A stretch of DNA of 64,000 nucleotides from UKL13-2 sp036394575 (GCA_036394575.1 DASWEY010000057.1:1-64000), one strand, 5' to 3'; positions 43,181-51,800 are shown, counted from the first letter of the stretch. Notes: a model not told the origin generated them from the sequence alone. Program-made: numbers and translations.

Positions 43181-44311
43181 GTGGCGGTATTCAGCGCAGA
43201 AGATTACGCGATGATGGCGCGGGCCCTGCAGGTTGCCGAGCGCGGCCGCGGCATCGCCAGCCCCAATCCGCATGTGGGCTGCGTGATCGTCAAGGGCGGT
43301 CGCATCCTCGGCGAGGGGCACACGCGTCTCGGCGGGCGTCCGCATGCCGAGGCCGAGGCGCTGGCCGCGTGTACCGGGTCGCCCGAGGGCGCCACCGTCT
43401 ATTCAACCCTGGAGCCCTGTGCGTTGCATGCCGGATCGCGCGGCCCGGCGTGTTCGGATTTGCTGGTCGCGGCCAAGGTAGGGCGCGTGGTTTCGGCCCT
43501 GCACGACCCTTTTCACGGCGTGAACGGCGCCGGGCATGAACGGCTGCGCGCCGCTGGCATCGAACTCGACATCGGCCTGATGGAAGCCCAGGCGCGCGAA
43601 CAATTGAAAGCTTTCCTGCATCGCGTCGAGCGCGGCCGTCCCTGGGTGACCCTGAAGGTGGCGGCCTCGCTGGACGGCAAGACGGCGCTGGCCAATGGCG
43701 TATCGCAATGGATCACCGGCGCCGCCGCGCGCCGCGATGTGCACCGCATGCGCGCCGCGGCCTGCGCGGTGCTGACCGGCATCGGCACGGCCCTGGTGGA
43801 TGATCCGGCATTGACGGTGCGCGATCTGCCGCCGGGCATGACGGTGGAGCGCCAGCCATTGCGTATTCTGCTCGACAGCCGGCTGGAGGCGCGCGATGGC
43901 ATGAAGCTGCTGATGGGCGGCAATACCCTGATCGTGACGTCGTCCGCCGATGAAGCGCGCAAACAGGTGTTACGGGATCAAGGTGTGGCGGTGATGCAGG
44001 CGCCGGTGGAAGCCATCAAGGGCAAGGTCGATCTGGCGGCGATGCTGCAGCAGCTCGGCCGCTATCAGGAACGCGGCCTGAATCATCTGCTGGTGGAAGC
44101 CGGCGCCAGGCTGAATGCTTCTTTGCTGCAGGCGGGGGTGGTCGACGAAATCGTGTTCTATGCGGCACCCAGTCTGCTGGGCGATGGCGCGCGGGGATTG
44201 TTCGCCTTGCCCGAGCTGGCCCGTCTTGAGGATCGCATCGCGCTCGATATCGGCGATGTGCGCCAGGTGGGCGCGGATCTGCGCATCACGGCGCAATTGC
44301 AAAAACCCTGA
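43181..44311 (+). CDS. ribD: Bifunctional riboflavin deaminase/reductase RibD
   Basis: Second and third steps of riboflavin synthesis. It starts at GTG. The N-terminal deaminase domain has GRPHAEAEAL and the zinc-Cys segment LEPCALHAGSRGPACSDLL. The spacing between the two cysteines is ten residues, versus eight in the usual EPCSHxGRTPPC form. The C-terminal reductase has VTLKVAASLDGKTAL and HLLVEAGARLNASLL. 376 residues, normal length. The altered zinc loop is the only oddity. Confidence 0.94.
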   Translation: MAVFSAEDYAMMARALQVAERGRGIASPNPHVGCVIVKGGRILGEGHTRLGGRPHAEAEALAACTGSPEGATVYSTLEPCALHAGSRGPACSDLLVAAKVGRVVSALHDPFHGVNGAGHERLRAAGIELDIGLMEAQAREQLKAFLHRVERGRPWVTLKVAASLDGKTALANGVSQWITGAAARRDVHRMRAAACAVLTGIGTALVDDPALTVRDLPPGMTVERQPLRILLDSRLEARDGMKLLMGGNTLIVTSSADEARKQVLRDQGVAVMQAPVEAIKGKVDLAAMLQQLGRYQERGLNHLLVEAGARLNASLLQAGVVDEIVFYAAPSLLGDGARGLFALPELARLEDRIALDIGDVRQVGADLRITAQLQKP

Positions 44312-44360
44312 TCGTCCCCATTATCGAGGCGTATCGAGTCTCTCAAAAAAGGAACGCATC

Positions 44361-44960
44361 GTGTTCACCGGAATCATCGAGGCCACCGGCCTCATCGAGG
44401 CGGCTGAGATCACCCCCGCCAATACCCGCCTCATCATCAACGCGCCCAAGCTGGGCCTGCACAATGTCGCCATCGGCGATTCGGTCGCGGTCAACGGCTG
44501 CTGCCTGACCGTGGTGGAGAAATCGCCCGAGACCTTTTCGGTGGATGTCTCGCAGGAGACGCTGTCGCTCACCGCCGGCCTGCAGCAGGGCGCCGAGGTC
44601 AATCTGGAAAAATCGCTGCGCTTCGGCGACCGCCTCGGCGGGCATCTGGTCAGCGGCCATGTCGACGGCATCGGCACGGTAACGGCCATCGACGATCTTG
44701 GCGCCTCCTGGCGCCTTGAAATCGAAGCGCCGGGCGAGCTGGCAAAGTTTGTGGCGCGCAAAGGTTCCATCACCATCAATGGTATCTCGCTGACCGTCAA
44801 TCGCGTGCGCGACCTGGAAAATGGCCGCGCACTGTTCGAGATCAATATCATTCCGCATACCCATCAGGTCACCACCATCCGCCTGCTGCGCAAAGGCAGC
44901 AAGGTGAATCTGGAGATCGATTTGCTGGCCCGATATCTCGAGCGGATGCTGGGCAAGTAG
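44361..44960 (+). CDS. ribE: Riboflavin synthase alpha chain
   Basis: Dismutates lumazine to riboflavin. Starts at GTG with AAGGAA upstream; the product opens FTGIIEATGLI and has two lumazine-binding repeats, the first with DSVAVNGCCLTVV and the second with GSITINGISLTVN. HLVSGHVDGIGTV is present. 199 residues, typical. A longer frame upstream overlaps ribD and is not used. No FMN-riboswitch-like conserved sequence was seen nearby. Confidence 0.95.
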   Translation: MFTGIIEATGLIEAAEITPANTRLIINAPKLGLHNVAIGDSVAVNGCCLTVVEKSPETFSVDVSQETLSLTAGLQQGAEVNLEKSLRFGDRLGGHLVSGHVDGIGTVTAIDDLGASWRLEIEAPGELAKFVARKGSITINGISLTVNRVRDLENGRALFEINIIPHTHQVTTIRLLRKGSKVNLEIDLLARYLERMLGK

Positions 44961-44982
44961 GCGTTTTTTAGCGGGTAAAATT

Positions 44983-45055
44983 CGCAGAGCGCCTATCCAT
45001 GCGCTTTTCGGGGCATTTCTACCCCGGAAGCCGCGCCAATACAGGAGTTTGTTTT
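44983..45055 (+). repeat. Dispersed palindromic element, copy C
   Basis: The most divergent of the four. It reads GCAGAGCGCCTATCCATGCG at the left end and AAGCCGCGCCAATACAGGAG near the right end. It lies 22 bases after the ribE stop and before the ohrR promoter. Confidence 0.5.
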
Positions 45056-45081
45056 TTGCAGTTGGTTTTTTGCATGAACTA

Positions 45082-45121
45082 AATTAAATTGTGTACAATT
45101 TAATTGTTGATGATATATAAT
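45082..45121 (+). promoter_or_regulatory. OhrR operator and ohrR promoter
   Basis: A perfect inverted repeat, AATTAAATTGT and ACAATTTAATT with a GT spacer, covers 45082-45105. It is followed by a TATAAT -10 box at 45116-45121. A TGTACA hexamer at 45092-45097 in the operator core is 18 bases before it and could be the -35. Repressor binding there would block transcription. The A/T-rich palindrome fits known OhrR boxes. Confidence 0.75.
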
Positions 45122-45127
45122 CCGCCC

Positions 45128-45616
45128 ATGCCTACCAAAACCGCCAAATCCAAGGCGCCAAAGCCGTCCGCCGCCGTGCCCGCATCCGTCTTGTGGCTGG
45201 ATAACCAGCTGTGCTTTGCGTTGTATTCGACGTCTCTGACGATGACCAAGGTCTACAAGCCCTGGCTCGCGCAGCATGGCCTGACCTATCCGCAGTACGT
45301 CACCCTGCTGGCGTTGTGGCAGCGCGACGGCCAGACCGTGAGCGAGCTGGGCGAGCAGCTGTTTCTCGACTCGGGCACCCTGACACCGCTGCTCAAACGC
45401 ATGCAGTCGGCGGGCTTGTTGCGGCGCGAACGTTCAACCGACGATGAGCGCGTGGTGCGGATCACGCTCAGCGACAAGGGGCGCGCCCTGCAAGAGGCCG
45501 CCGCCGATATTCACGCCGCACTTGCCTGTTCGATCGGATGCAAGCCGGACGAATTCCGCTCGATGACACGCCTTTTGCAGCAACTGCGCGCTTCCCTGGT
45601 GCGTGCCGGCCAATAG
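45128..45616 (+). CDS. ohrR: Organic hydroperoxide sensor OhrR (MarR family)
   Basis: A 162-residue MarR-type repressor. The segment LDNQLCFALYSTSLTMTKVY contains the redox-sensing Cys (Cys29 here, Cys15 in Bacillus). The winged helix has GLTYPQYVTLLALW and LFLDSGTLTPLLKRM, with RRERSTDDERVVRITLSDKG as the wing. The ATG at 45128 is seven bases after the -10 box and lacks a ribosome binding site, so the message may be leaderless; a TTG at 45104 lies inside the operator. Paired with ohr. Confidence 0.93.
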   Translation: MPTKTAKSKAPKPSAAVPASVLWLDNQLCFALYSTSLTMTKVYKPWLAQHGLTYPQYVTLLALWQRDGQTVSELGEQLFLDSGTLTPLLKRMQSAGLLRRERSTDDERVVRITLSDKGRALQEAAADIHAALACSIGCKPDEFRSMTRLLQQLRASLVRAGQ

Positions 45617-45654
45617 ATCAAATTTTCCCCCAACTCTTCCCGAAAGGAACAGAT

Positions 45655-46083
45655 ATGAACGCACCCGAAAAAATCCTCTACACCGCACACGCCGCCGCAA
45701 CCGGCGGCCGCGACGGCCAGATTGTCTCTTCCGATCAGGTGCTGCAGGCCAAACTCACCACGCCGAAAGAACTTGGTGGCGCCGGCGCCGTCGGCACCAA
45801 TCCCGAGCAATTGTTCGCCGCCGGCTATTCGGCCTGCTTCATCGGCGCGATGAAATTTGTGGCCGGCAAGGAAAAGGTGACCTTGCCCGCGGACCTCAAG
45901 ATTGACGGTTCGGTCGGCATTGGCCCGATCCCGACCGGTTTCGCCATCGATGTCGAACTGAAGATTTCGGCGCCTGGCATGGATCGCGCGGTCGCCCAGT
46001 CGATCATCGACAAGGCCCATATCGTGTGCCCGTATTCGAATGCAACGCGCGGCAACATCAATGTGAAGCTGGTGCTCGCCTGA
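45655..46083 (+). CDS. ohr: Organic hydroperoxide reductase Ohr
   Basis: Thiol peroxidase reducing organic hydroperoxides with two catalytic cysteines: Cys61 in AAGYSACFIGAM and Cys125 in HIVCPYSNATRGN. 142 residues, typical. AAAGGAAC precedes the ATG. No separate operator is seen in the 38-base gap after ohrR, so the two genes are likely one message under the OhrR operator. Confidence 0.96.
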   Translation: MNAPEKILYTAHAAATGGRDGQIVSSDQVLQAKLTTPKELGGAGAVGTNPEQLFAAGYSACFIGAMKFVAGKEKVTLPADLKIDGSVGIGPIPTGFAIDVELKISAPGMDRAVAQSIIDKAHIVCPYSNATRGNINVKLVLA

Positions 46084-46138
46084 GGTTGACGGGTTGGGGC
46101 GCGCTCGATTTGCCGGTTTGATCGGCAAAATCCGCAGC

Positions 46139-46166
46139 GGGGCCTGCGTCGCAGGTCCCGTTTCTG
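46139..46166 (+). terminator. Probable terminator after ohr
   Basis: CCTGC-GTC-GCAGG stem extended by GGG/CCC, followed by GTTTCTGTT. A second hairpin, TTTGCCG/CGGCAAA, lies at 46109-46129. Together they likely end the ohrR-ohr message before ribBA. Confidence 0.6.
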
Positions 46167-46297
46167 TTGGCGCTGCCGATGTCGATGGTGCGAGCGAGGG
46201 CTTAACCCCGTAAAATGGCGGAACAGGCGTTATTCGACGATTTGCGTTCAGCCGCGAAATCGTCGGGTACGCATCACCGAACAGGAAAACGCTTCAG

Positions 46298-47416
46298 ATG
46301 AGCATCAGTTCAACTCAGGAAATCATCGACGATATCCGCGCCGGCAAGATGGTGGTGCTGGTCGATGCCGAAGACCGCGAGAATGAAGGCGATATCGTCA
46401 TGGCCGCCGATTTCGTCACGCCGGAGGCGATCAATTTCATGGCCACGCATGCGCGCGGCCTGATTTGCATGCCGGTTACCGAGGCGCATGCGGCACGCCT
46501 GAACCTGCCGCCGATGGTGGCCGACAATCGCACCCCGCACGGCACCGCATTCACCGTATCGATCGAAGCGGCGTCGGGCGTGACCACCGGCATCTCGGCG
46601 GCCGACCGGGCGCGCACGGTGCGCGTGGCCGCGGCCCGCAATGCGCGCCCCGGGGATGTGGTGCAGCCCGGACATATCTTTCCCTTGATCGCCAGGAACG
46701 GCGGGGTGCTGATGCGCGCCGGTCATACCGAGGCCGCCTGCGATCTGGCGGAGCTGGCGGGCCTGTACCCGGCCGGGGTGATTTGCGAGGTGCTCAACGA
46801 TGACGGCTCGATGGCGCGCCTGCCCGACCTGATTCCGTTTGCGGCCAAGCACGGGCTCAAGGTCGGCACCATCGCCGATCTGATCCGTCATCGCTCGGTG
46901 ACGGAAACCCTGGTCGACCTGGTGTCGAAACGCACCATCGCCACCCCATACGGCCCGTTCGAGCTGCATGTATTCCACGACAAGACCGCCGACGAGGTTC
47001 ATCTTGCCCTGACGCGCGGCGAAATCCGCGCCGAAGTGCCGGTGCTGACCCGGGTGCATCAACCGTTCAGCTCGCTCGATATGTTCGAATTCGAAAGCGG
47101 TCACCATGCCTATTCGGTGGCGGAGGCGATGCGCATCATCGCCACGGAAGGCGCCGGCGTGATCGTGCTGCTGCGCGGCGCGGAAAACGCGGAATCGCTG
47201 CTGGAGCGCTTCCTGCCTGCGGAAAACGTGCCCAAACGGGTATCCAAATGGGATCCGCGCCTGCACGGCATCGGCGCGCAAATCCTGCGGCGCCTGAATG
47301 TGCGTAAAATGCGCGTCCTTGCCTGGCCGAAGAAAATTCCCTCCATGGCCGGCTTCGACCTGGAAGTCGTGGACTATGTGCCGCCTTCGAGCGAACGCAG
47401 ACTGAAAGCGGTATGA
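46298..47416 (+). CDS. ribBA: DHBP synthase with degenerate GTP cyclohydrolase II-like domain
   Basis: The N-terminal half (residues 1-205) is 3,4-dihydroxy-2-butanone-4-phosphate synthase: VLVDAEDRENEGDIVMAADF, NLPPMVADNRTPHGTAFTVS and RAGHTEAACDLAELAGLYP. The C-terminal half resembles GTP cyclohydrolase II, but the three zinc cysteines are absent: the RVHSEC-type site reads RVHQPFSSLDMFEFESGHH. The second domain is therefore probably inactive, and a separate ribA should exist. 372 residues. Followed by ribH with a 4-base overlap. Confidence 0.94.
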   Translation: MSISSTQEIIDDIRAGKMVVLVDAEDRENEGDIVMAADFVTPEAINFMATHARGLICMPVTEAHAARLNLPPMVADNRTPHGTAFTVSIEAASGVTTGISAADRARTVRVAAARNARPGDVVQPGHIFPLIARNGGVLMRAGHTEAACDLAELAGLYPAGVICEVLNDDGSMARLPDLIPFAAKHGLKVGTIADLIRHRSVTETLVDLVSKRTIATPYGPFELHVFHDKTADEVHLALTRGEIRAEVPVLTRVHQPFSSLDMFEFESGHHAYSVAEAMRIIATEGAGVIVLLRGAENAESLLERFLPAENVPKRVSKWDPRLHGIGAQILRRLNVRKMRVLAWPKKIPSMAGFDLEVVDYVPPSSERRLKAV

Positions 47417-47883
47417 ACACCATCCCCCCAAATCTCGATGGACAAAGTTTTCGCATTGGCATCGTGCAAAGCCGCTTCAACGAACCGATCGTGCTGAAGA
47501 TGTTGAAGGCTTGCCTCGATGAATTGCACGCGCTTGGCGTGGTCGGCGCGGACATCGACCTGGTCACTGTCCCTGGCGCGCTGGAAATCCCGATTGCCTT
47601 GCAGACCATGGCGCTGACGCGCAATTACCATGCGCTGATCGCCATTGGCGCGGTGATTCGCGGCGATACCTACCATTTCGAAGTGGTGTCCAATGAGTCG
47701 TGCCGCGGGGTGATGGATGTGACGCTGGAAACCGGCGTACCGGTCGCCAACGGCATCCTCACCACCAATACCGACGTACAGGCTGAAGCGCGCGTCGTCG
47801 AGAAGGGCGCCGATTGCGCCCGCACGGCCATTGAAATGGCGCACGCGATCGCCAATATTGCCCGTCTGAAAGAAACCCGATGA
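47413..47883 (+). CDS. ribH: 6,7-dimethyl-8-ribityllumazine synthase
   Basis: Forms the lumazine precursor of riboflavin. It has IGIVQSRFNEPIVLKMLKAC, DLVTVPGALEIPIALQTMAL, IAIGAVIRGDTYHFEVVSNE and TLETGVPVANGILTTN. 156 residues, typical. Overlaps ribBA upstream and nusB downstream by ATGA, so the three are translationally coupled. Confidence 0.97.
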   Translation: MNTIPPNLDGQSFRIGIVQSRFNEPIVLKMLKACLDELHALGVVGADIDLVTVPGALEIPIALQTMALTRNYHALIAIGAVIRGDTYHFEVVSNESCRGVMDVTLETGVPVANGILTTNTDVQAEARVVEKGADCARTAIEMAHAIANIARLKETR

Positions 47884-48407
47884 AAAGCGCCCGACGTCGT
47901 TCGCGCGAGTTCGCCCTGCAGGCGCTTTACCAATGGCAGCTGGCGGGCCAAAGTTTTGGCGATATCGAAAAGCAGTACGCCGATGCGGAGGGCTTCGCCA
48001 AGGCGGATGTGCTGCTGTTCCAGCTGCTGGTGAAAAGCACGATCAAGAATTCGGAAGCGCTCAGCGTGCAATTGACCCCGCATCTCGACCGCCCCTGGGC
48101 CGAGGTGAGCCCGATCGAGCGCGGCATCATGCTGCTGGGCGCGATTGAACTGACGCAGATGCCGGAGACGCCGTATCGCGTCATCATCAACGAAGCCATC
48201 GAACTGGCGAAGTCGTTCGGCGGCACCGATGGACACAAGTATGTAAACGGGGTGCTCGACAAACTGGCCGCCGTGGTCCGCGCCGATGAAATCGCCTACC
48301 AGAACGAGCATCCCTCGCCGCGCAAATCACGTGCCGACAGCAAGATAAAGACCGACGCCCCGGCGCCGGTAGTGACGGTGAAAGTCCGTCGCATGAGCAA
48401 GGCCTGA
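47880..48407 (+). CDS. nusB: Transcription antitermination factor NusB
   Basis: RNA-binding factor for rRNA antitermination. It begins KSARRRSREFALQALYQWQL and has PIERGIMLLGAIEL and ETPYRVIINEAIELAKSFGG, ending DGHKYVNGVLDKLA. 175 residues, with a basic C-terminal tail of about 30 residues rich in Lys, Pro and Arg beyond the usual end. Coupled to ribH. Confidence 0.96.
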   Translation: MKSARRRSREFALQALYQWQLAGQSFGDIEKQYADAEGFAKADVLLFQLLVKSTIKNSEALSVQLTPHLDRPWAEVSPIERGIMLLGAIELTQMPETPYRVIINEAIELAKSFGGTDGHKYVNGVLDKLAAVVRADEIAYQNEHPSPRKSRADSKIKTDAPAPVVTVKVRRMSKA

Positions 48408-48464
48408 TCCGAGGCACAATCGCGCGCATCGGCAAATATCGGCAAAATGCCCGATTGAAGACGG

Positions 48465-49457
48465 ATGACTGCAATGACGCCGGAGTTCTCCCTCATCGAA
48501 CGTTTCTTCACCCGTCCCGCCGCGACGCCGGGGCGCGCGCTGCTGGGTATCGGCGACGATTGCGCACTGATCCGCGCCACTGCCGGCGAGGCGCTCGCCA
48601 TTTCCACCGACACCCTCGTCGCCGGCACGCATTTTTTTGCGGACGCCGATGCGGGAAAACTCGGCCACAAGGCGCTGGCGGTCAATCTCTCGGATCTCGC
48701 CGCGATGGGCGCCACCCCGCGCTATGTGACGCTGGCCTTGACCCTGCCGCATATCGACGAGGTCTGGCTGGCGGCATTTTCGCGCGGTTTTTTTGCGCTG
48801 GCCGACGTGTGGCAGGTTGAACTCATCGGCGGCGACACCACCCGGGGGCCGCTGTCGATGACCCTGACCGTGCTGGGCGCAGTCGAGGCCGGGCGCGCCC
48901 TGCGTCGCGATGGCGCCAAAGCCGGCGACGAGGTTTGGGTATCCGGCACTCTGGGCGGCGCTGCGCTGGCGCTGCTGCATTTGCAGGCAAAGATCGTGCT
49001 GGCGCCGCGCCCCCTGGCCGTTGCGGAGGAACGATTGCACCGGCCGTTGCCGCGCACTCAGCTTGGTCAGGACCTGCTGGGCATTGCCACGGCCGCTATC
49101 GATATTTCAGACGGCCTGCTGGCGGACCTGGGCCATATTTGCGAGCGTTCGCGGCTGGCGGCCTCGATTGAACGTGCCGCCATCCCGATGTCCCCCGCAT
49201 TGCTGGGGGTGCGCGCCGATCTGCGCGACGCCTGTGTACTGGCCGGCGGCGACGATTATGAACTTTGTTTTACGGCGCCAGCAGCGCAGCGCACGCGTAT
49301 TGAAGCATTGGCCGGCACCCTGGCCCTGTCCCTGACGCGAATCGGCGTCATGCAGGCGCCCGATGGCGGCAAGGCGCTGGTCAGGGTATTCGACGAAAAA
49401 CGGCATGAGGTGACGCCGGCTGCAGTCGGCTACGATCAATTCGCCGCCATGTCCTGA
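48465..49457 (+). CDS. thiL: Thiamine-monophosphate kinase
   Basis: Phosphorylates thiamine monophosphate to the diphosphate. The ATP-site motif GIGDDCALIR, LSDLAAMGATPRYVTLALTL, LIGGDTTRGPLSMTLTVLG, DISDGLLADLGHI and AGGDDYELCFT are all present. 330 residues. An ATG nine bases further in (48474, MTPEFSLIERF) is an alternative start. Followed after eight bases by pgpA. Confidence 0.96.
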   Translation: MTAMTPEFSLIERFFTRPAATPGRALLGIGDDCALIRATAGEALAISTDTLVAGTHFFADADAGKLGHKALAVNLSDLAAMGATPRYVTLALTLPHIDEVWLAAFSRGFFALADVWQVELIGGDTTRGPLSMTLTVLGAVEAGRALRRDGAKAGDEVWVSGTLGGAALALLHLQAKIVLAPRPLAVAEERLHRPLPRTQLGQDLLGIATAAIDISDGLLADLGHICERSRLAASIERAAIPMSPALLGVRADLRDACVLAGGDDYELCFTAPAAQRTRIEALAGTLALSLTRIGVMQAPDGGKALVRVFDEKRHEVTPAAVGYDQFAAMS

Positions 49458-49464
49458 GACTTAT

Positions 49465-49956
49465 ATGCGTCCCGACCGACAATTCCTGCTGAAACATCCC
49501 GCGCACTTCCTGGCGCTGGGCTTCGGTGCGGGGTTGGCGACTCGGGCGCCAGGCACCTGGGGTACGCTGGTGGCCTTGCCGTTTTACCTGCTGGCGAATG
49601 CGCTGGGCGGCGCCTCGGCGGTGCTGCTGCTGGCGGTCATTTTTTTTGTGGTCGGCGTCTGGGCCGCGGCGCTGACCGGCCGCGCCCTGGGGGTTGCCGA
49701 CCATGGCGGCATTGTCATCGACGAGATCGCCGCCTTCCTGCTGGTATTGGCATTGACGCCGCCGGGCTGGCCCTGGGTGGGCGTGGCCTTTCTGCTGTTC
49801 CGGCTGTTCGATATCGCCAAGCCCTGGCCGATTTATATTGCGGACAAGCACATCAAGGGTGGATTTGGCGTAATGTTTGATGACATTCTCGCCGCCGCCT
49901 ATGCCGTCGCCGGCGTGCTGCTGTTGCGCCAGATTTTTCCGGGAGCCCAAACATGA
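49465..49956 (+). CDS. pgpA: Phosphatidylglycerophosphatase A
   Basis: Inner-membrane phosphatase making phosphatidylglycerol. It has LALGFGAGLATRAPGTWGTL, VGVWAAALTGRALGVADHGG-IVIDEI (the acidic catalytic region), FLLFRLFDIAKPWPI and the C-terminal GGFGVMFDDILAA. 163 residues. Its stop overlaps the ugpQ start by ATGA. The thiL-pgpA pairing is typical. Confidence 0.95.
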   Translation: MRPDRQFLLKHPAHFLALGFGAGLATRAPGTWGTLVALPFYLLANALGGASAVLLLAVIFFVVGVWAAALTGRALGVADHGGIVIDEIAAFLLVLALTPPGWPWVGVAFLLFRLFDIAKPWPIYIADKHIKGGFGVMFDDILAAAYAVAGVLLLRQIFPGAQT

Positions 49957-50828
49957 ATGCCCCCCTGACCTCCGCCACTCCCCAGTCGCCAGCACCGACG
50001 ACTGAGGCAAACTGGCCTTATCCCACCCTGTTCGCGCATCGCGGCGGCGGCAAGCTGGCGCCGGAAAATACCCTGGCGGCGATCAAGTGCGGGCAGGAGC
50101 AAGGCTTCAAGGCGTTCGAATTCGATGTCAAACTGTCCGCCGACGGCATTGCCATCCTGATGCACGACGATACGCTCGAGCGCACCACCAATGGCCGCGG
50201 CAAGGTGGCGGAGCAGAGCATGGCCGCGCTGGCGGCGCTGGATGCGGGCGGATGGCATGGCGCGCGTTTTCGCGGCGAACCCATTCCGCGCTTTTCAGCA
50301 GTCGCCAAATACCTGCATGGCCTGGGTCTGTTGGCGAATGTCGAGATCAAACCCGGTGCGGGCAGCGATGCCGATACCGGCCGGCTGGTGGCCGAACTCT
50401 GCCTGTCGCTGTGGCAGGACCGCCTGGTCAAACCGCTGCTATCCTCATTCAGCGTGGAGGCGCTCACCGCCGCGCGTGCCGTCAGCGACAAGCTGTCGCT
50501 GGGCCTGCTGGTGGAGGAGGCGTCGGCTGCACATCTGCTGACGCTGCGCCAACTGCAATGCGTGTCGATCAATGCCGATCATCACTATATCGACGGCGAC
50601 ATCATCAAGTATTTCCATGCCGAAGGCATTCGTGTGTTGGCCTATACTGTCAACGATACGGTTCGTGCGGCCGAGTTGATGGACTTGGGCATCGACGGTA
50701 TTTTTACCGATGACCTTGCGCGCATGGCCCAGCATTTCCCGGAGCAATTGAGCGACACCGGCCACCGCATGAACGATCCGCAGGACTGGGGTGCGAGTTG
50801 GCTGGGCACCATACCACCGATGCCCTGA
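49953..50828 (+). CDS. ugpQ: Glycerophosphodiester phosphodiesterase
   Basis: Hydrolyses glycerophosphodiesters to glycerol-3-phosphate. Catalytic motifs: FAHRGGGKLAPENTLAA, FEFDVKLSADG and ILMHDDTLERTTNG, with NVEIKPGAG and IFTDDLARM. 291 residues, no signal peptide (cytoplasmic form). It is the last gene of the conserved block and is translationally coupled to pgpA. Confidence 0.93.
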   Translation: MNAPLTSATPQSPAPTTEANWPYPTLFAHRGGGKLAPENTLAAIKCGQEQGFKAFEFDVKLSADGIAILMHDDTLERTTNGRGKVAEQSMAALAALDAGGWHGARFRGEPIPRFSAVAKYLHGLGLLANVEIKPGAGSDADTGRLVAELCLSLWQDRLVKPLLSSFSVEALTAARAVSDKLSLGLLVEEASAAHLLTLRQLQCVSINADHHYIDGDIIKYFHAEGIRVLAYTVNDTVRAAELMDLGIDGIFTDDLARMAQHFPEQLSDTGHRMNDPQDWGASWLGTIPPMP

Positions 50829-50954
50829 ATGGCATGCAGCTGTAAATCCCGGTCCGCTTTTCACGTTGCCGTTTCGCCATGGGCTTGAGTGGTTTTGGCC
50901 AAAACAAATTTCTCGTCAAATTTATCAAGTAAAGTTGTTAAACATTTGATTTCG

Positions 50955-50985
50955 TGATAAAAACTTCGCTCTGGCGTTTTTATCA
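50955..50985. promoter_or_regulatory. Inverted repeat upstream of parA
   Basis: Perfect 10-base arms TGATAAAAAC and GTTTTTATCA with an 11-base loop, ending 41 bases before the parA start in an AT-rich gap. It could be an operator or a terminator for the upstream genes; the right arm supplies a T-run. Confidence 0.5.
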
Positions 50986-51026
50986 TGCTGCGGCCACAGC
51001 AAGCTGCATTCTGAGAGTAATCGCTT

Positions 51027-51800
51027 ATGCCTCGCATTACGGTATTCAATCAGAAGGGTGGGGTGGGTAAAACCACCACCGCGCTGAATCTGGCGGCGGC
51101 GTTGGCGCGCGCCGGCGAAGCCCCGCTGGCCATCGACCTCGACCCGCAAGGCCATCTGACCTCGCTATCAGGCATTGGCGCGGTATCCGGCGACAACAGC
51201 ATGTATGCGTTTTTTCGCGACAACAAGCCGCTGTCCGAAATCCTGCGCCACACGACCCGGAACTGGAGCCTGCTTCCCGCTCATCTGGAGCTGGCCAAGG
51301 TCGATACGCAATTCGGCAAGGGGCCGAACGTCCTCAATCGGCTGAAACTTGCGCTGATTCGCGAGAACCTGAACGGCGTGCGGCCGATCGTCATCGACTG
51401 CTGTCCGCTGCTCGGCGTGCTTTCGCTGTCGGCGATATTTGCGGCCGATAAGGTGCTGGTGCCGGTGTCGGCCGATTACCTCGCGGTCAAGGGCGCCATC
51501 CAGGTCGAAAAAACCCTGAATGCCCTGGGCCCGGTGCTCAAGAAACGCATTGAGCGTCGCTACCTGATCACGCGCTTCGACGGACGGCGCAGAATGTCCT
51601 GGGATATCGACAAGACATTCCGCGAGCGTTTTGGCCGCGATGTCTGCGAAACGCGCATTGCGGAAAGCGTGTCCCTGGCGGAAAGCCCGTTTGCGGAAAA
51701 AGATGTGTTCGAGCATGCGCCGGACAGCCGCGGCGCGCGGGATTATCAGGCCTTGTACGAGGAACTGAAGGCGGTCGATTTTCTCGCCATGGCGGCCTAG
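51027..51800 (+). CDS. Orphan ParA/MinD-type ATPase
   Basis: A 257-residue deviant Walker A ATPase: FNQKGGVGKTTTALNLAAAL at the start, LDPQGHLTS (Walker A-prime region) and PIVIDCCPLLGVLSLSAI. No parB-like gene or obvious centromere repeats follow, so it is not a complete partition locus. It may position a cellular structure. The last four bases overlap the end of the convergent hypothetical gene. Confidence 0.85.
   Translation: MPRITVFNQKGGVGKTTTALNLAAALARAGEAPLAIDLDPQGHLTSLSGIGAVSGDNSMYAFFRDNKPLSEILRHTTRNWSLLPAHLELAKVDTQFGKGPNVLNRLKLALIRENLNGVRPIVIDCCPLLGVLSLSAIFAADKVLVPVSADYLAVKGAIQVEKTLNALGPVLKKRIERRYLITRFDGRRRMSWDIDKTFRERFGRDVCETRIAESVSLAESPFAEKDVFEHAPDSRGARDYQALYEELKAVDFLAMAA

Noticed and set aside
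45000..45060. Possible FMN riboswitch near the riboflavin genes
   Set aside because: No conserved RFN-element blocks were found here or before ribBA; the stretch instead matches the dispersed palindromic repeat.
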